A DNA stretch of 64,000 nucleotides from Amorphophallus konjac (lineage: Eukaryota > Streptophyta > Magnoliopsida > Alismatales > Araceae), in assembly GCA_022559845.1 (NCBI GenBank), contig CM040118.1, forward strand, positions 162,026,331 through 162,090,330, in the 5' to 3' direction. The notes under the pieces were generated by a model. The model was not told the DNA's origin. It searched no databases and worked only from the letters and a program-made list of their open reading frames with translations. A program made the translations under genes and the position numbers. Below, one piece after another: positions 8,299 to 19,787 of this stretch (the first letter of the stretch is position 1; every line of letters starts with the position of its first letter).

Positions 8299-10109
8299 CA
8301 AGAAGAAAAACCCCTTCCCGAACTTTTCAGGTAAATTTCTTGCACTTCCTGGTTTTAGTGTTACTGCATAGCATGTTAAATGTTTTTTTTCTTATTCACT
8401 CTTCATCTGCATTGTCTGAATTGATGTTTCTGAATTTTCCTCATCTGAAGTGCATATATGTGACTTGCATGCATAGCTCACTAAACCTCTGAATTACATA
8501 TAGGATTACATGGTCTGAGGGGGAGTTAGCTTAAGATTAATTTCTCGGTGACAAAATGCTTAATAAAGTACAGAGTTGTTACTGCTGGTTGGATAAGTGA
8601 GTTAACGCAGTGTGGAAATAGAGTTAACGCACCAAACAGCTTATTCTTTGAGAACCTGATGTGAAGTGCCTCTAGTTGAGTGAGTTGATGCAATGATGAA
8701 ACTGAGTTAACGCTGTGGGCAATTGGTTTCTGAATTTGAGCAAATGTTTGTGCTGTCTAGTTGGATGAGTTAACGCAGCACTGAGATATGTAGATGATGT
8801 CTTAAATTCAGGGGGAGTTAAAGTTATAATTCTTGTTGAGTATGAGATATGTTCTGAATAGCTCTATGATATGCTAATGATAGGAGATCTATAATTCTTA
8901 TGATATTTGAATTTAAGAACTTTTGAACCCAATAATGCACTTTGTATGGAACAAAAGCTGAACATTTTAATAAAACCAGGACCTTATCATCTCTCGAACC
9001 TTATTGCTCAAAAGTAAAGAAACCAATGTGTGCAGAGGAATTTAATATTTGTATTGATAATGAACTCAGAAATTGTTTATAAACGCTGAAGATGCAATAT
9101 ATTACACATGTAATAAAATGCAGAGCAATGGTAGTTATTCACTGAGAAACTAGCCCTATGCACCAGAGAAGTGCTGAAGAGCAAGTCATGAGGTGCACTA
9201 CTATCTCTGTCTTCAAGTGAAAAATAAATTATTCCAGAGCAATGGTAACTATTAACTGAGAAACTACCTTCATGCACCTGTGAAGTGGTGATAGGCATGT
9301 CATGACGTCAGTTGCCAACTCTGGTTCATATATGCAGAATAGTTTGCTATGCTGAGTAACCGGGGACTCGGGTGTCTGATAAACATGTGTACTCGTGTCA
9401 AAAGGCTAGCTATACTTGACTGCAAATGAAAACGTAAAAATAAGTTAAAAATGCTAAAAATGTGAAAATAATCAACTTGTGAGTATGTTTGATCTGAAGC
9501 TCCTTATTCAACTGAGTCTATCATCAATGCCAGTTAATTTTCTCTCTCTCTGAAAGGCTTCTTAAAAATTGACAGATATAAGGGACAGATATGAAAATGG
9601 TTCTAGTGTGTAAAGAGTTTCACTTTTTCTCCAGACAGGTGGCTTTAGTGGTTCATGGTTTTTAATTCGATGTTTTAAGATTATTTCCTCTCTTTATCAT
9701 TAAATGAATTGGAGCCTATTTACATACATCTCTTTCATGGGAACTTGATCTGCAACTCTTAAATTCTTGAATATAAGCATGTCAACTCATTATCTTAGTA
9801 TCTTAAGAAAATTCCTTGAACGGATGACCTTCTGGCTACTTATCTTGTTTCTTCTGTTCATATCTGCCTCACTGCGTAGACGCAATGTCCCTTGGCGTCC
9901 ACGCATTACTTCTAATACAACCTTCCTCACAATTCGGTTCACCGACTTGAACCGGTTGAACCATTCACTAAAAGGGTCGTCGTAGCTTCTTTAAAAGCGT
10001 AGCTTGACCACTGCTCGTATCCACTCTTTTCAAAAACCCTTGGTCGTTCCACCTTCCGTGTTCTCTAAAACCCTCACAGCTTTTTCCCTGTTCCATTCAC
10101 CTCGCTGCC
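8299..10109 (+). other. N2 spacer between gag and ORF2, where pol would be
   Basis: About 1.8 kb without a retroviral enzyme motif. It holds several GAGTTAACGC-type motifs (8600-8780), the motif CAGAGCAATGG..ACTGAGAAACTA twice (9121 and 9235), GAGTAACCGGGGACT near 9353, and immediately before ORF2 two GCGT..ACGC palindromes (9874, 9896) and a CTTTAAAAG box near 9985. The duplicated motif and the region before ORF2 have counterparts in N3, and the duplicated motif also in N4. Confidence 0.75.
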
Positions 10110-12039
10110 ATGGCTCCTCCAACATCCACTTCAAAAGGGAAGAAAAGGGCAGAGGAATCTCCCAGACGTTCAGCATCAGCCGAAGGCATAATGGAGCCCA
10201 GCTCCATAGCTGATCACGATAAAGGGAAGAGAAAGAAGACGCATCCCCACAATCCTAGTCCGCCAACCAAAAAGCGGAAGGCATCTGATGTCAGGAAAGA
10301 AAAGAAGGGTTCATCTTCAGGCTCTGCAACAGGTCAGAAAGGTGCGGACAGATCTCTTCCAGTCACAGCAGAAGAACCTCTGAAAGTTCTCATCTCCCGG
10401 TATGTTGATGCTACCGACCATGAGATGCTTGCAGTTTTTCCGAAACTGTTTCCGACATTAGACTATCAGGGCTGGTGGTCGTTTGTCACAAACCATAAGG
10501 TCTATTATCCTACCCTGGTCAGAGAGTTCTACAAAAATTTGAAATATGAACCACAAGTTCCAAAACTTACATCATCTATCAAGAATGTCTGTTTCGAACT
10601 AACAAATAAGCTGTTTGCCCCGAGCCTGGAAAATCCCTAAAAATGGAGTTCAGCTGCATGATTTTGAGTACGATGAGCACGATGCTTTTGCGCTCCTGAC
10701 TGACAAACCCAGTGACCATTCCGATGTCAGGGAAACCTATCTAGCCAGTCTCAAAGCCAATCAATTCCCTCCATTGAATAGACTGCTCCACCACATTTGC
10801 ACTTCAATGATCACACCACAGAGCAGTGGTAGAGAAAGGGTGACTGAGATGCAAAGGTTTCTACTTTACTGTATGCTGAAGAGAATACATATTTCCCTGT
10901 CTGATGTAGTGATTCAAACTATGGGGTCTTGTCTCACACAGTCCAGAACACTCCCTTTTGCTGCTCCATTAACTGCCATTTTTAGAAAAGTGGGTGTCGA
11001 CTTTGGTTCTGAGAAGAAAATAATCATTCCTCAAGGGAATGTTTACACCCTTACTTACATTCAGAAGTTTATGGGATTTAAAGTCATTGATGGTAAGCCA
11101 GCTAGAATTCTTCCCAGTCAAAAAACAGCTCCATCAGAAACAGGTCAGGCATCAAGAACAGCCACTATGGATGAAAGTCAAGTGAACAGGACAAAGATAC
11201 AGATTCCATCAGATGTGAGAGAAGAAAGACCAGAGGTTGAGGACACATTTGCTAGATCATCTAGCCCTCAGTTGGAAACTGGGGAACCCAGTGGTTCTGC
11301 ACCTACAATGGAACCCCTTATAACTGGAACCATTGATGTTTATAGGAGACCTTCTCCAACTTCTGATGCAGCTCCACCCCCAGCAACTATTGAAGAAATG
11401 TTAGTGAACATGACTATGATGATGCAGCGTCAGGATGCCAAGATGGACAAATTAATGGAATTCACAAATTACCATCTCAACAAACTGACTACTAGGATTA
11501 TACAATTCGAAGTTTCTATTTTATCTGAGTGGCAAAAATTCTTACTCTCCAAGATGCTTTCTGACCAAGCTACAAGGACAGTCCTTCGGCACATATCATC
11601 TCTCCTTGACAAACTAGCCACTTTGATGACAGAAATGCACAGCCAACAAGCTACACCTTTTTCATCTTTTGCTAAGATTACTGATCTGTGCTATGATGTG
11701 AGGATAGCAGTTGAAACCATCAAGAGTCCTGTCAATGCACTTCCCCAATGCCTCAAAGTTGTGTTAGAAAAGATTGACAAAGTGACTGCAGCAATTCAGT
11801 CACTTGGAGACAAGTTTCACAATAAGGAATCTGCCACAGTTGATCTCTCTTCTGCCATTGACAGTGTGCGCACCACACTAAGTCACCAGCTGGGCGAAAT
11901 CTCTCAGGATATCAGGAATATACTGGCCAGAAATCAATCTGCCTCAGGACAGCAGTTTCATTAGCCACCTCAAGGGAAATCCTCTCGTCAGTAACAAACA
12001 CCATCTTCTGCCAGAAAATTCAATCGTTACTTTCCATAG
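10110..12039 (+). pseudogene. N2 ORF2, nuclear-type protein with possible plant transposon domain
   Basis: The frame from ATG 10110 encodes a Ser/Lys-rich N terminus with PPTKKRKASDVRKEKK, which looks like a nuclear localisation signal. A domain follows with LVREFYKNL and, after a one-base frameshift near 10620, LLHHICTSMI..RERVTEMQRFLLYCML. This resembles the 'putative plant transposon protein' domain (Pfam PF20167 in my recollection; not searched). From about residue 300 it is Ser/Thr-rich, then MVNMTMMMQRQ, then helical heptads. A TAG at 11962 cuts the frame; the homologous end is RYFP-stop at 12039. It lies where SIRE elements carry an env-like frame, but I see no signal peptide or membrane segment. 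Function unknown. Confidence 0.75.
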
Positions 12040-12337
12040 CTCTCCCACATCTACTCCCCTTCCTGATGATGTCAAAGGGGGAGGAGAATTATGAAGTCAA
12101 GCTGGAATCTAAACTAGAGTTCATTGCATCTAGAGTTCATTGCATCTGCATCAATCCTGCTGACTAACTATATGTTTTTTTTTGTTTGGTTCAATGATGT
12201 GCTTGAACTTGAATGGACGACAAAATTAATCCTCGATTCAGTCAATGAATAGATTTCATGTTAATCTAAAGCTCCTTGCTTAATATGAATAACCATGGTT
12301 GTTTAGATGCAATGGCATTAATGGCATTCACCTCATA

Positions 12338-12393
12338 GTTGCCATCATCAAAAAGGGGGAGATTGTTGTGCCCCTGGTTTTGATGATGACAAC
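12338..12393 (+). other. Inverted repeat spanning N2 polypurine tract and LTR start
   Basis: GTTGCCATCATCAAAA (12338-12353) pairs with TTTTGATGATGACAAC (12378-12393), with one mismatch. Between them lie the polypurine tract (AGGGGGAGAT, ending 12363) and the first bases of the 3' LTR, where GGGG and CCCC can extend the stem. Confidence 0.85.
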
Positions 12394-14155
12394 AATGAGA
12401 TATGAATGATATGTTCATTTCAATGATGAATTAAATCTTCATTCAATAATGCTTTCACTGATTTCATACTTGTTGCTAAGAAAGGAACAGGGTCGACGCT
12501 GGGAGCTTAAAGCGTCCACGCATCAGTTGAAGAAGCCTTCACTGATATCCACAAAGTTAACTCCACGAAGCAGAGACCCTCAGGAGTTATTTCATTGCGT
12601 CAACGCCAAAATAGAGCAGCGTCGACGCAGTAGTTACAAAGGAAGAGCCAATGGCTTACTGGATTACTCTGGTGCGTCAACGCATTCATCAAGTGGCGTC
12701 GACGCAGCAGGTTGATGGATCGACAAGGTGACCAGAGGGTGGACGCAGTTGCACAATGCGTCAACGCACTCCACACGAAATGTGAGAGGGCTGAAGCCAT
12801 CTAAGTTCAGATGCTGGAACACCAATGCGTCAACGCAGCATGCTGAGAGCGTCGATGCAGCACGTCTATCTGTTGAAGACTTGATCACTGGATCACCGAT
12901 GAGTCAACGCAGCAGGCTAATGGAGTCAACGTAGCAGACTTGAGATTTGTTGTAGAATGTCCTTGAAGGCTGCGTCAACCCTTTGGAGCAAGTGAGTTGA
13001 CGCCACCTGACTCTAGTTGCTGACACGTGGGCCAAGTATTGGGCAGGAAATGTGGAAGACACACGCCCTAGCCGCTGCTGGTATATATTGGAGCCTTCAT
13101 CTTCAGATGGAGGCTGATCGAAGAAGAAGCATGGAGAGCAAAAAGCCCTTTGATCCAGAAAAAGAGAAAAAGAAGAGAAGCAGTGAGCAGAAGAAGAAGG
13201 AAGAAAAAAAAAAGAAGAATGAGAAAGAGAAGAGACAGGGAGAGCCTGCGAAAGAGAAGAAAATAGAGAGTGAGAGCAGAAGAGAAAGATTGCGTGAGTC
13301 GAGAAGAAGAAAGAAGTGGAAGAGAAGAAGAAGAGGAGAGAGAGTCTATTGAAGACCTGTTCAGTCTGTTCATGGATCAAATCCAGAACGACTATTATGT
13401 TTCATTTCCAGCTTGTGATTACTGTGTTATTTTCATTTCTTATTTTTCTTTTTATTCGATCTGATTTACTAAGTTCTTCCGATCCTCTGGACTGAGGTCG
13501 GTTCCCTCCTGTGTGGAGGAAGGGAGATCTGATCTCCGGTTTGCAAGCAGCAGGGGGGCTACTTGTGGGTTCCCTCCGAGCTGGGAGGAAGAGAGGCTAG
13601 GCCTCTGGTGGGTTGCTGGTAGCAGAGTGCTACTGGCTGGTTCACTGGTAGCGGGGCTGCTACTAGTGGGGTTCCCTCTTGGTATAGAGGAAGAGAGACG
13701 TGAGTCTCTGGTTTCTAGTGACCGTGGGTTGCTAGAGGTTCCCTCCGTGTAGGAGGAAGAGGGGAGGTTGTTCCCCTGGGTAAGCTGTGTATCAGCGTCT
13801 GTTGGCAAGCTGTGTTGCCCAGCTGTCAGTGACGCCACACTCGGTTTGAGTGTGGGGTGGATGTAGGTCCGTGGACCGAACCACCTAAAAATCTCTGTGC
13901 AGTGGTTGGTTGCTCCATATCTCCTATCTACTTCACAGGTTACATTGCATTCTCGGTTATATCTGTGCTGCTTCCGCTAGTTGTTTATTTGGGCGCAGGT
14001 TACGTATTTGATCTTTGGTTTAAAAGGATATTCTACCTGTTCTTCAGATTGGTTGTCTTGCTTTGTTAGAGTTCTAGTTTTCTTATTGAGCCGAAAAGTT
14101 TTTAAGGGTGGGATTCATTCACCCCCCCTCTGAATCCTCCGCATCGATCCTAACA
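12364..14155 (+). repeat. N2 3' LTR (1792 bp)
   Basis: Near-identical to the 5' LTR, with TATATAT at 13082 and a second copy of the hairpin chain at 13500-13886. It ends TAACA at 14155, followed by the duplication TTTTA. Confidence 0.95.
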
Positions 14156-14160
14156 TTTTA

Positions 14161-17100
14161 GATACTGGATGTGCATCTCATATCTGCAATGATTTGCAGG
14201 TTCTGATAAGTAGCAGGCAATTGAACAAAAGAGAGGTTGATCTTCGACTGGGAAATGGAGCAAGAGTTGCTGCACTTGCTTTCGGGAGTGTAAACCTTAA
14301 GCTTGCTTCAGGAGTTACATTGGAATTGACAGACTGTTATTATGTTCTTTCCATAATTAAGAATATTATTTCCATTTCAAGCTTGAATGAATGTGGATTT
14401 GTTGTGAGCTTTGGAAATAAAACATGTTCTTTATTATCAAATGGCGAATTGTTTGCCAGTGGGAGCTTAATTAATGGTTTATTTTTATTAGATGTGGATA
14501 CTCCTGTTATGTGTATGGATGGACCTCTTAAGAGGAAGAGGAATGATGTAAATCAAGCATACCTTTGGCATTGTAAGCTTGGTCATATTAGTGAAGAAAG
14601 ATTGAAAAGGTTGTGCAAAGATGGATATGTTGATCCATTTGATTATGAATCATTTGCAACCTCTGAATCTTGCCTCATGGGAAAAATGACCAAATCTCCA
14701 TTTACTGGACATGGAGAGAGAGTTGGTGAGTTATTAGAACTCATACATTCTGATGTATGTGGACCTATGTCCACCCAAGCCAAAGAGGGTTACTCATACT
14801 TCATTACTTTCACTGATGATTTCTCTAGGTATGGATATGTGTACTTGATGAAGTATAAATTCGAAGTCTTTGAGAAATTTGTAGAGTTTAAGAATGAAGT
14901 GGAGAAACAAATAGGAAAGAGTTTTAAAACTCTTTGATTTGATCGAGGAGGGGAATACTTGAGTACGGAATTCACACAATACTTAAAGGATAATGGTATA
15001 TTATCCCAGTGGACTCCTCCTTACACACCTCAGCTAAATGGTGTGGCTGGAAGGAGGAATCGTACCTTATTAGATATGGTACGATCCATGATGTGCTTTG
15101 CTGGATTGCCCTTGTCGCTCTGGGGCTACGCCCTAGACACTGCTGCTTACTTATTAAACAAAGTTCTTTCCAAATCAGTGTCTTCCACTCCATATGAGAT
15201 ATGGAAAGGAAAGAAATCAAACCTTAAGAATGTTAAGGTCTGGGGTTGTCCTGCTCATGTTAGGAAACACAATCCTGATAAACTGGCATCGAAGACTGAA
15301 AGATGTCGGCTTGGGGGATATCCTAAGAAAACTTATGAATATTATTTCTAGCAGCCTAGCGATCAAAGAGTGTTTGTAGCTAAGCGAGCTGTGTTCCTAG
15401 GGGATGAGTATATCCTTAAAGGAAATAGTGGGAGTATGGTAGAACTAGAAGAGGTTCTAGAACCACAAACTGGAGCTGCATCATCTCAGGAACCAGTTCA
15501 GGATGGCACACTAACTGTGCGTAGGTCTGTCCGTGTACCTGTCTAACCAGAAAGATATGTGGGACATATCTCTGATGGTGGGGACAAGGCACACTATAAT
15601 GAGGATGATGATCCTAAGACCTATGAGGAGCTAATAAATAGTATTGACTCCTGGAGATGGCAAGAAGCCATGAAATCAGAGATGGACTCCATGTACTTCA
15701 ACCAAGTTTGGAACTTGGTAGATCAACCCGAGGGTATAGTACCCATCAGATGCAAGTGGATCTTTAAAAGAAAAGTTGGAGCAGATGGGATGGTTGATAC
15801 CTACAAGGTAAGGTTGGTTGAGAAGGGATATCGTCAATGACAAGGAGTTGACTATGACGAGACCTTCTCACTAGTTGCCATTACTAAATCCATCAGGATT
15901 TTACGTGCTATCGCTACGTACCATGATTATGAGATCTGGCAGATGGATGTGAAGACTGCTTTCCTCAATGGACATCTTGAGGAAGAGGTGTATATGATAC
16001 ATCCTGAGGGATTCATATCCAATGAGCACCCAGATAAGGTATGCAGGTTGCTAAGATCCATTTTTGGATTGAAGCAAGCATCCTGCAGTTGGAATTTAAG
16101 ATTTGATGAAGCCATCAAGTCTTATGACTTCGTTAAGAATGAAGATGAGCCGTGTGTGTATAAGAAAACATGTGGCAGTGCAATCACCTTCCTGGTCCTA
16201 TATGTTGATGACATACTACTCATTGGGAATGATATAGGTATGTTGTCATCAGTTAAAGCCTGGCTAGCACTTCTCCATGAAGGATTTAGGAGAAGCATCC
16301 TATGTATTGGGGATCAGGATCTATAGAGATAGATCAAATAGGATGCTAGGCTTGTCCCAATCTATGTACATAGATTCCATTGTCAAAAGATTTGACATGG
16401 AAAACTCCAAGAGAGGTCTCATACCGATGAGACATGGAGTTTACCTCTCTAAGGAAATGTCCCCTAATACTCTTGAAGAGAGGGGGTGCATGAGTAGGGT
16501 ACCTTATACTTCTGCCATAGGGTCCATCATGTATGCCATGTTATGTACAAGGCCTGATGTTGCATATGCTCTAAGTGTTACGAGCAGGTTTCAGACAGAT
16601 CTAGGTGAGCAACACTGGATAGCTGTGAAGTGTATCCTTAAGTACTTGCGAAAGACTAAAGATATGTTTCTGGTTTATGGAGGAGAGGACTTGAAACTTC
16701 GAGGTTACACTGACTCAAGTTTTCAGTCTGATAAAAATAATAGCAAGTCAACTTCGGGGTATGTGTTTACCCTGAATGGGGGGGGGGCAGTGAGTTGGAA
16801 AGGTTCCAAACAAGAAACCACTGCTGATTCTACAACCGAAGCTGAGTACATTGTTGCTACTGAGGCGGCCAATGAAGCGGTTTGGATGAAGTAGTTCATC
16901 GAAGAGCTTGGAGTTGTACCGAGCATCTCTGATCCGGTCCCCTTATTATGTGATAATAATGGGGCGATTGCGCAAGCAAAGGAGAGGTCTCATCAGAAAT
17001 CGAAGCATATTCTGCGGCGTTACCACCTGATCAGAGAGATTATAGCTAGAGGAGATGTTGTAATTGATAGAGTATCTTCCAGTGATAACATTGCAAATCC

Positions 17101-17179
17101 ACTAACTAAACCGTTGACTCAAAGTGTTTTTGAGCGTCAAGGGCTGATGGGGATCAAGCATGTGGGTGATTGGCTTTAG
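14161..17179 (+). pseudogene. C1 pol: protease, integrase, RT and RNase H (Copia order)
   Basis: Resumes at DTGCASHICND, the protease active site, in phase with the frame cut at 3973. Integrase follows: WHCKLGH and a zinc-binding region near 14560-14690, HSDVCGP (first Asp), FDRGGEY (second Asp, 14940). At the third catalytic position the sequence reads NGVAGRRNRT where Copia integrases have Glu, so the active site is broken. RT has the MDVKTAFLNG block and LYVDDILLI (16200). RNase H has GYTDSSFQSD and STTEAEY. Stops at 14935 (CGA to TGA by context), 15349, 15544, 15838 and 16892 and a frameshift near 16270 disable it. It ends GDWL-stop at 17179. Confidence 0.9.
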
Positions 17180-17180
17180 T

Positions 17181-17193
17181 GTAAGTGGGAGAT
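17181..17193 (+). other. C1 polypurine tract
   Basis: GTAAGTGGGAGAT immediately before the LTR start TGATAGAAATG; it primes plus-strand DNA synthesis in Copia elements. Confidence 0.7.
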
Positions 17194-18256
17194 TGATAGA
17201 AATGTATGCCCTACAAGCCAATCACATGAGATGTGATGACGTCATTTTTTGTAATATCTTATTCATATTTATATTATTGGAATTTATTCATTGCATTTAA
17301 TTTATATTTATGATTTGAATGTAATGAAGTCCCTGAACATGTGCAATGATGGCTGGATCATAATGAGATTATGATAATGAGATCAGTCATCCAGATGTAC
17401 ATGTTCTAAATGTTCCCAGTCATAGGATCTTCAAGAAGGGGCATTAAAGATCTGGATAGACTAGCACACATGATACTTACTCATGTGATGGGTGTGATTG
17501 TTCTCATAGTCATCAGTGTGGAGACACTGAAGTACGTGTGTGGGTGCTCATTAGTGGAATGAGTTCACTAAACTGACCCGATCTAGAATCTCTGAATGGT
17601 AATCATACTGATTGTCAATCAGGGTATTCTATGTCATAGCACAGTTGGATCTTAGACCTGAGTCACTAAAGATGTCTTACATAAGGGATGCTGAGTATTT
17701 GATTACTGACTTATGGACTTCAATTAAGTGGTCTTGTATAGTTAGTTATTCGGACTCAGTGGAACTCGTGCGAAGGCAATTAGTTTGACAACATGGAATC
17801 ATTCACTCTCAATATGATATATGAGAGAGAATGCCCTATGGATTTGTACTCGGGAAATCCCCTGGCCAGGGTACGGGAGTTCATTATGAAAAATGAGTTT
17901 TTCTAATGAACCAGTTTGGAGTACAGGATTCAGTCGAGCCGAGACTCAATAGGGTTTGACAGTTTTACCATACCCTAGTCCTAGTGGGGCATTGGATGAA
18001 TGAGGATCTATAGCTGTATGGAATCTGTAGATGGAAAGGTTCTTGAGTGGGTTACTTATCCCCAATGTCGTTTGGGATCACGAAGCATTGCTTGGTGCTT
18101 TTCGTGATCAGAAAGCCCACTAATTCCATTAAGAGTTAATGGATAGAATTAATTAAGTTAAGAAGGAGTTCTTTACTTAATGGGCTGAAAAACCAAATAG
18201 ACTATTGGGCCTAGGGGGTCACACACAATAGAGTATTGGACAGACCAGGATGGGTG
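17194..18256 (+). repeat. C1 3' LTR, first part
   Basis: Starts TGATAGAAATGTATGCC after the purine tract. It is non-coding, A/T-rich U3, and is cut at 18256 by N3 (duplication GGGTG at 18252-18256). It continues at 29896. The matching 5' LTR is not in the window, so the boundaries rest on the purine tract and on the G1 LTR sequence that follows. Confidence 0.75.
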
Positions 18257-18449
18257 TGTTAGGGTGCTTGGCCCGGATACAGAGGGGGGGTGAATGTATC
18301 CTTCTACAGTAAATGGCCAAATTAAAATCTTGGATGCTAGAACAAGACTCCGGATAGGACTAAATACAAACTCATGGGCGTGCCTATCCAAGCATCTAGC
18401 GGAAGCAGTCAATCAATCAAGCAAGCAAGTCACTGCACAAGATATTTTA

Positions 18450-18815
18450 GGTGGTTCGGTCCACAGACCTACATCCACCCCTCACTCCCAACCGGAGTGA
18501 GGCTTCACTAGCAAATGCTAGAAACAAGCAGACTCAGTCTGCAACAGTTGCTGCCACACAGCTTGACCAGGGAAATAGACTTCCCTCTTCCTCCCAACCG
18601 GAGGGACACCCAAGTGACTCCCGGTCACTTGGAAACTAGAGGTCGAAGACCTCTCTTCCTCCAGATAAGAGGGACACCAGGACTTGCAACCACAAGCCCA
18701 GAACCGGAGGACTGGCCTCCCTTCCTCTAACCAGAGGGTACCCACAAGTGACACCCTGTCACTTGCAACATGGAGATCAGATCTCCCTTCTCCTGAATCA
18801 ACAGGAGGAACCCAA
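18450..18815 (-). repeat. Hairpin chain in N3 3' LTR (copy at 27715-28080)
   Basis: Serial inverted repeats: CTCACTCCCAACCGGAGTGAG, CTAGCAAATGCTAG, CAGACTCAGTCTG, CCTCCCAACCGGAGG, AAGTGAC/GTCACTT, AGAGGTCGAAGACCTCT, CCTCTAACCAGAGG, CAAGTGAC/GTCACTTG, GGAGATCAGATCTCC and CTCCTG/CAGGAG. A three-hairpin unit of about 65 bp (GGAGG type, GTCAC type, GATCTCC type) is repeated. The edge has the nested GGTGG..GGTCC..GGACC..CCACC hairpin as in N2. Confidence 0.85.
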
Positions 18816-19787
18816 TCCCCAACAGGGAAATCGGAAGACCAACGATAATCAGAAAGTAAAGGAAAACAATAAACGAAAAGTAAGATAGCTATCCGAAAGC
18901 TGTAATAGATGAAAACACGGATGAGGCTCTCAACGGAGCTGACTGGCCTGGATCTGATCCACAGTCCAGTGAAGATAGATTTTCAAGCTGCTTCTTCCTT
19001 CTTCCCCACGAGCTCTCTTGCTCACTCTCTATCTCTCTTTCTATCTCTTCTGCTCTTTTCCTTTCTTTTTCTTTCTCTCTGCACTTCTCTATCTTTTTCT
19101 GGATCGAAGGACGTATATTCTCTCCAGGCTTCTTTTTCGATCACTCTTCATCTGAAGACGAAGGCTCCATTATATACCTGGAGCAGCAGCAGGGCGCGTG
19201 TGGCTTCCACAGTTCCCGCCCTAGGAGTTCGGACCACATGGCAGCATCCAGCATGCTGTCAGAACACGCGTCTTCATCTGGGTATACTCCTTATCCTTGG
19301 ATCACGTGCCCATCACCTGTACGCTCAGCGACTGGAGGTATATGGCGTCAACTCACTTGCTCCAAAGAGTTGACGCAGTCATCAGAATTCTTCAAACTCC
19401 TTAACCGCTGCGTCGACTCCATCATCCAATTGCGTTGACGCAACGGTATCGGCAGTCCAGTGAACGGGTCTTCAACAGACAGGCGTGCTACGTTGACGTG
19501 TTGAAGGCAGCCAGAGATAAGACGTCCCTTCCTTGGACTGCTGCGTCGACGCTGCCAGTTGATGGCGTTGACGCACGAACGTGTATATTTCTATATTGGC
19601 ATCTCTTAAGCTGTTGCGTCGACGCTGCTTGTTGATGGCGTTGACGCAGTGGATGATTTCGTGAAGGCTTCATCGCTTGTAAGAGTTTCTGCTTTTGCTA
19701 ACTGCTGCGTCGACGCTGCTTCCTTGTGGCGTTGACGCAATAGAAGATGACGTGTAAGCTTCGTCTACTGATGCGTGGACGCTCTAA

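Larger units (their letters stand above)
3974..14155 (+). mobile_element. N2, pol-less LTR retrotransposon (gag + ORF2)
   Basis: A complete element of 10.2 kb: LTR 3974-5762, primer site 5765-5776, gag 5883-8234, a non-coding spacer, ORF2 10110-12039, polypurine tract, LTR 12364-14155. It is flanked by the perfect duplication TTTTA (3969-3973 and 14156-14160). No protease, integrase, reverse transcriptase or RNase H motif is visible between gag and ORF2, so it must be moved by enzymes supplied in trans. The Gag type (SIRE/Maximus-like Copia) suggests which autonomous lineage could do this. Confidence 0.92.

Noticed and set aside
8235..10109. A hidden pol gene between gag and ORF2 in N2 (and 22751-25029 in N3)
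   Set aside because: No DTG/DSG protease, integrase H2C2 or DDE, YVDD or RNase H motif seen in any frame, and the length is far too short for Copia pol.
10110..12039. ORF2 as an envelope protein
   Set aside because: The position fits, but the basic nuclear signal and the lack of a visible signal peptide or membrane segment do not.
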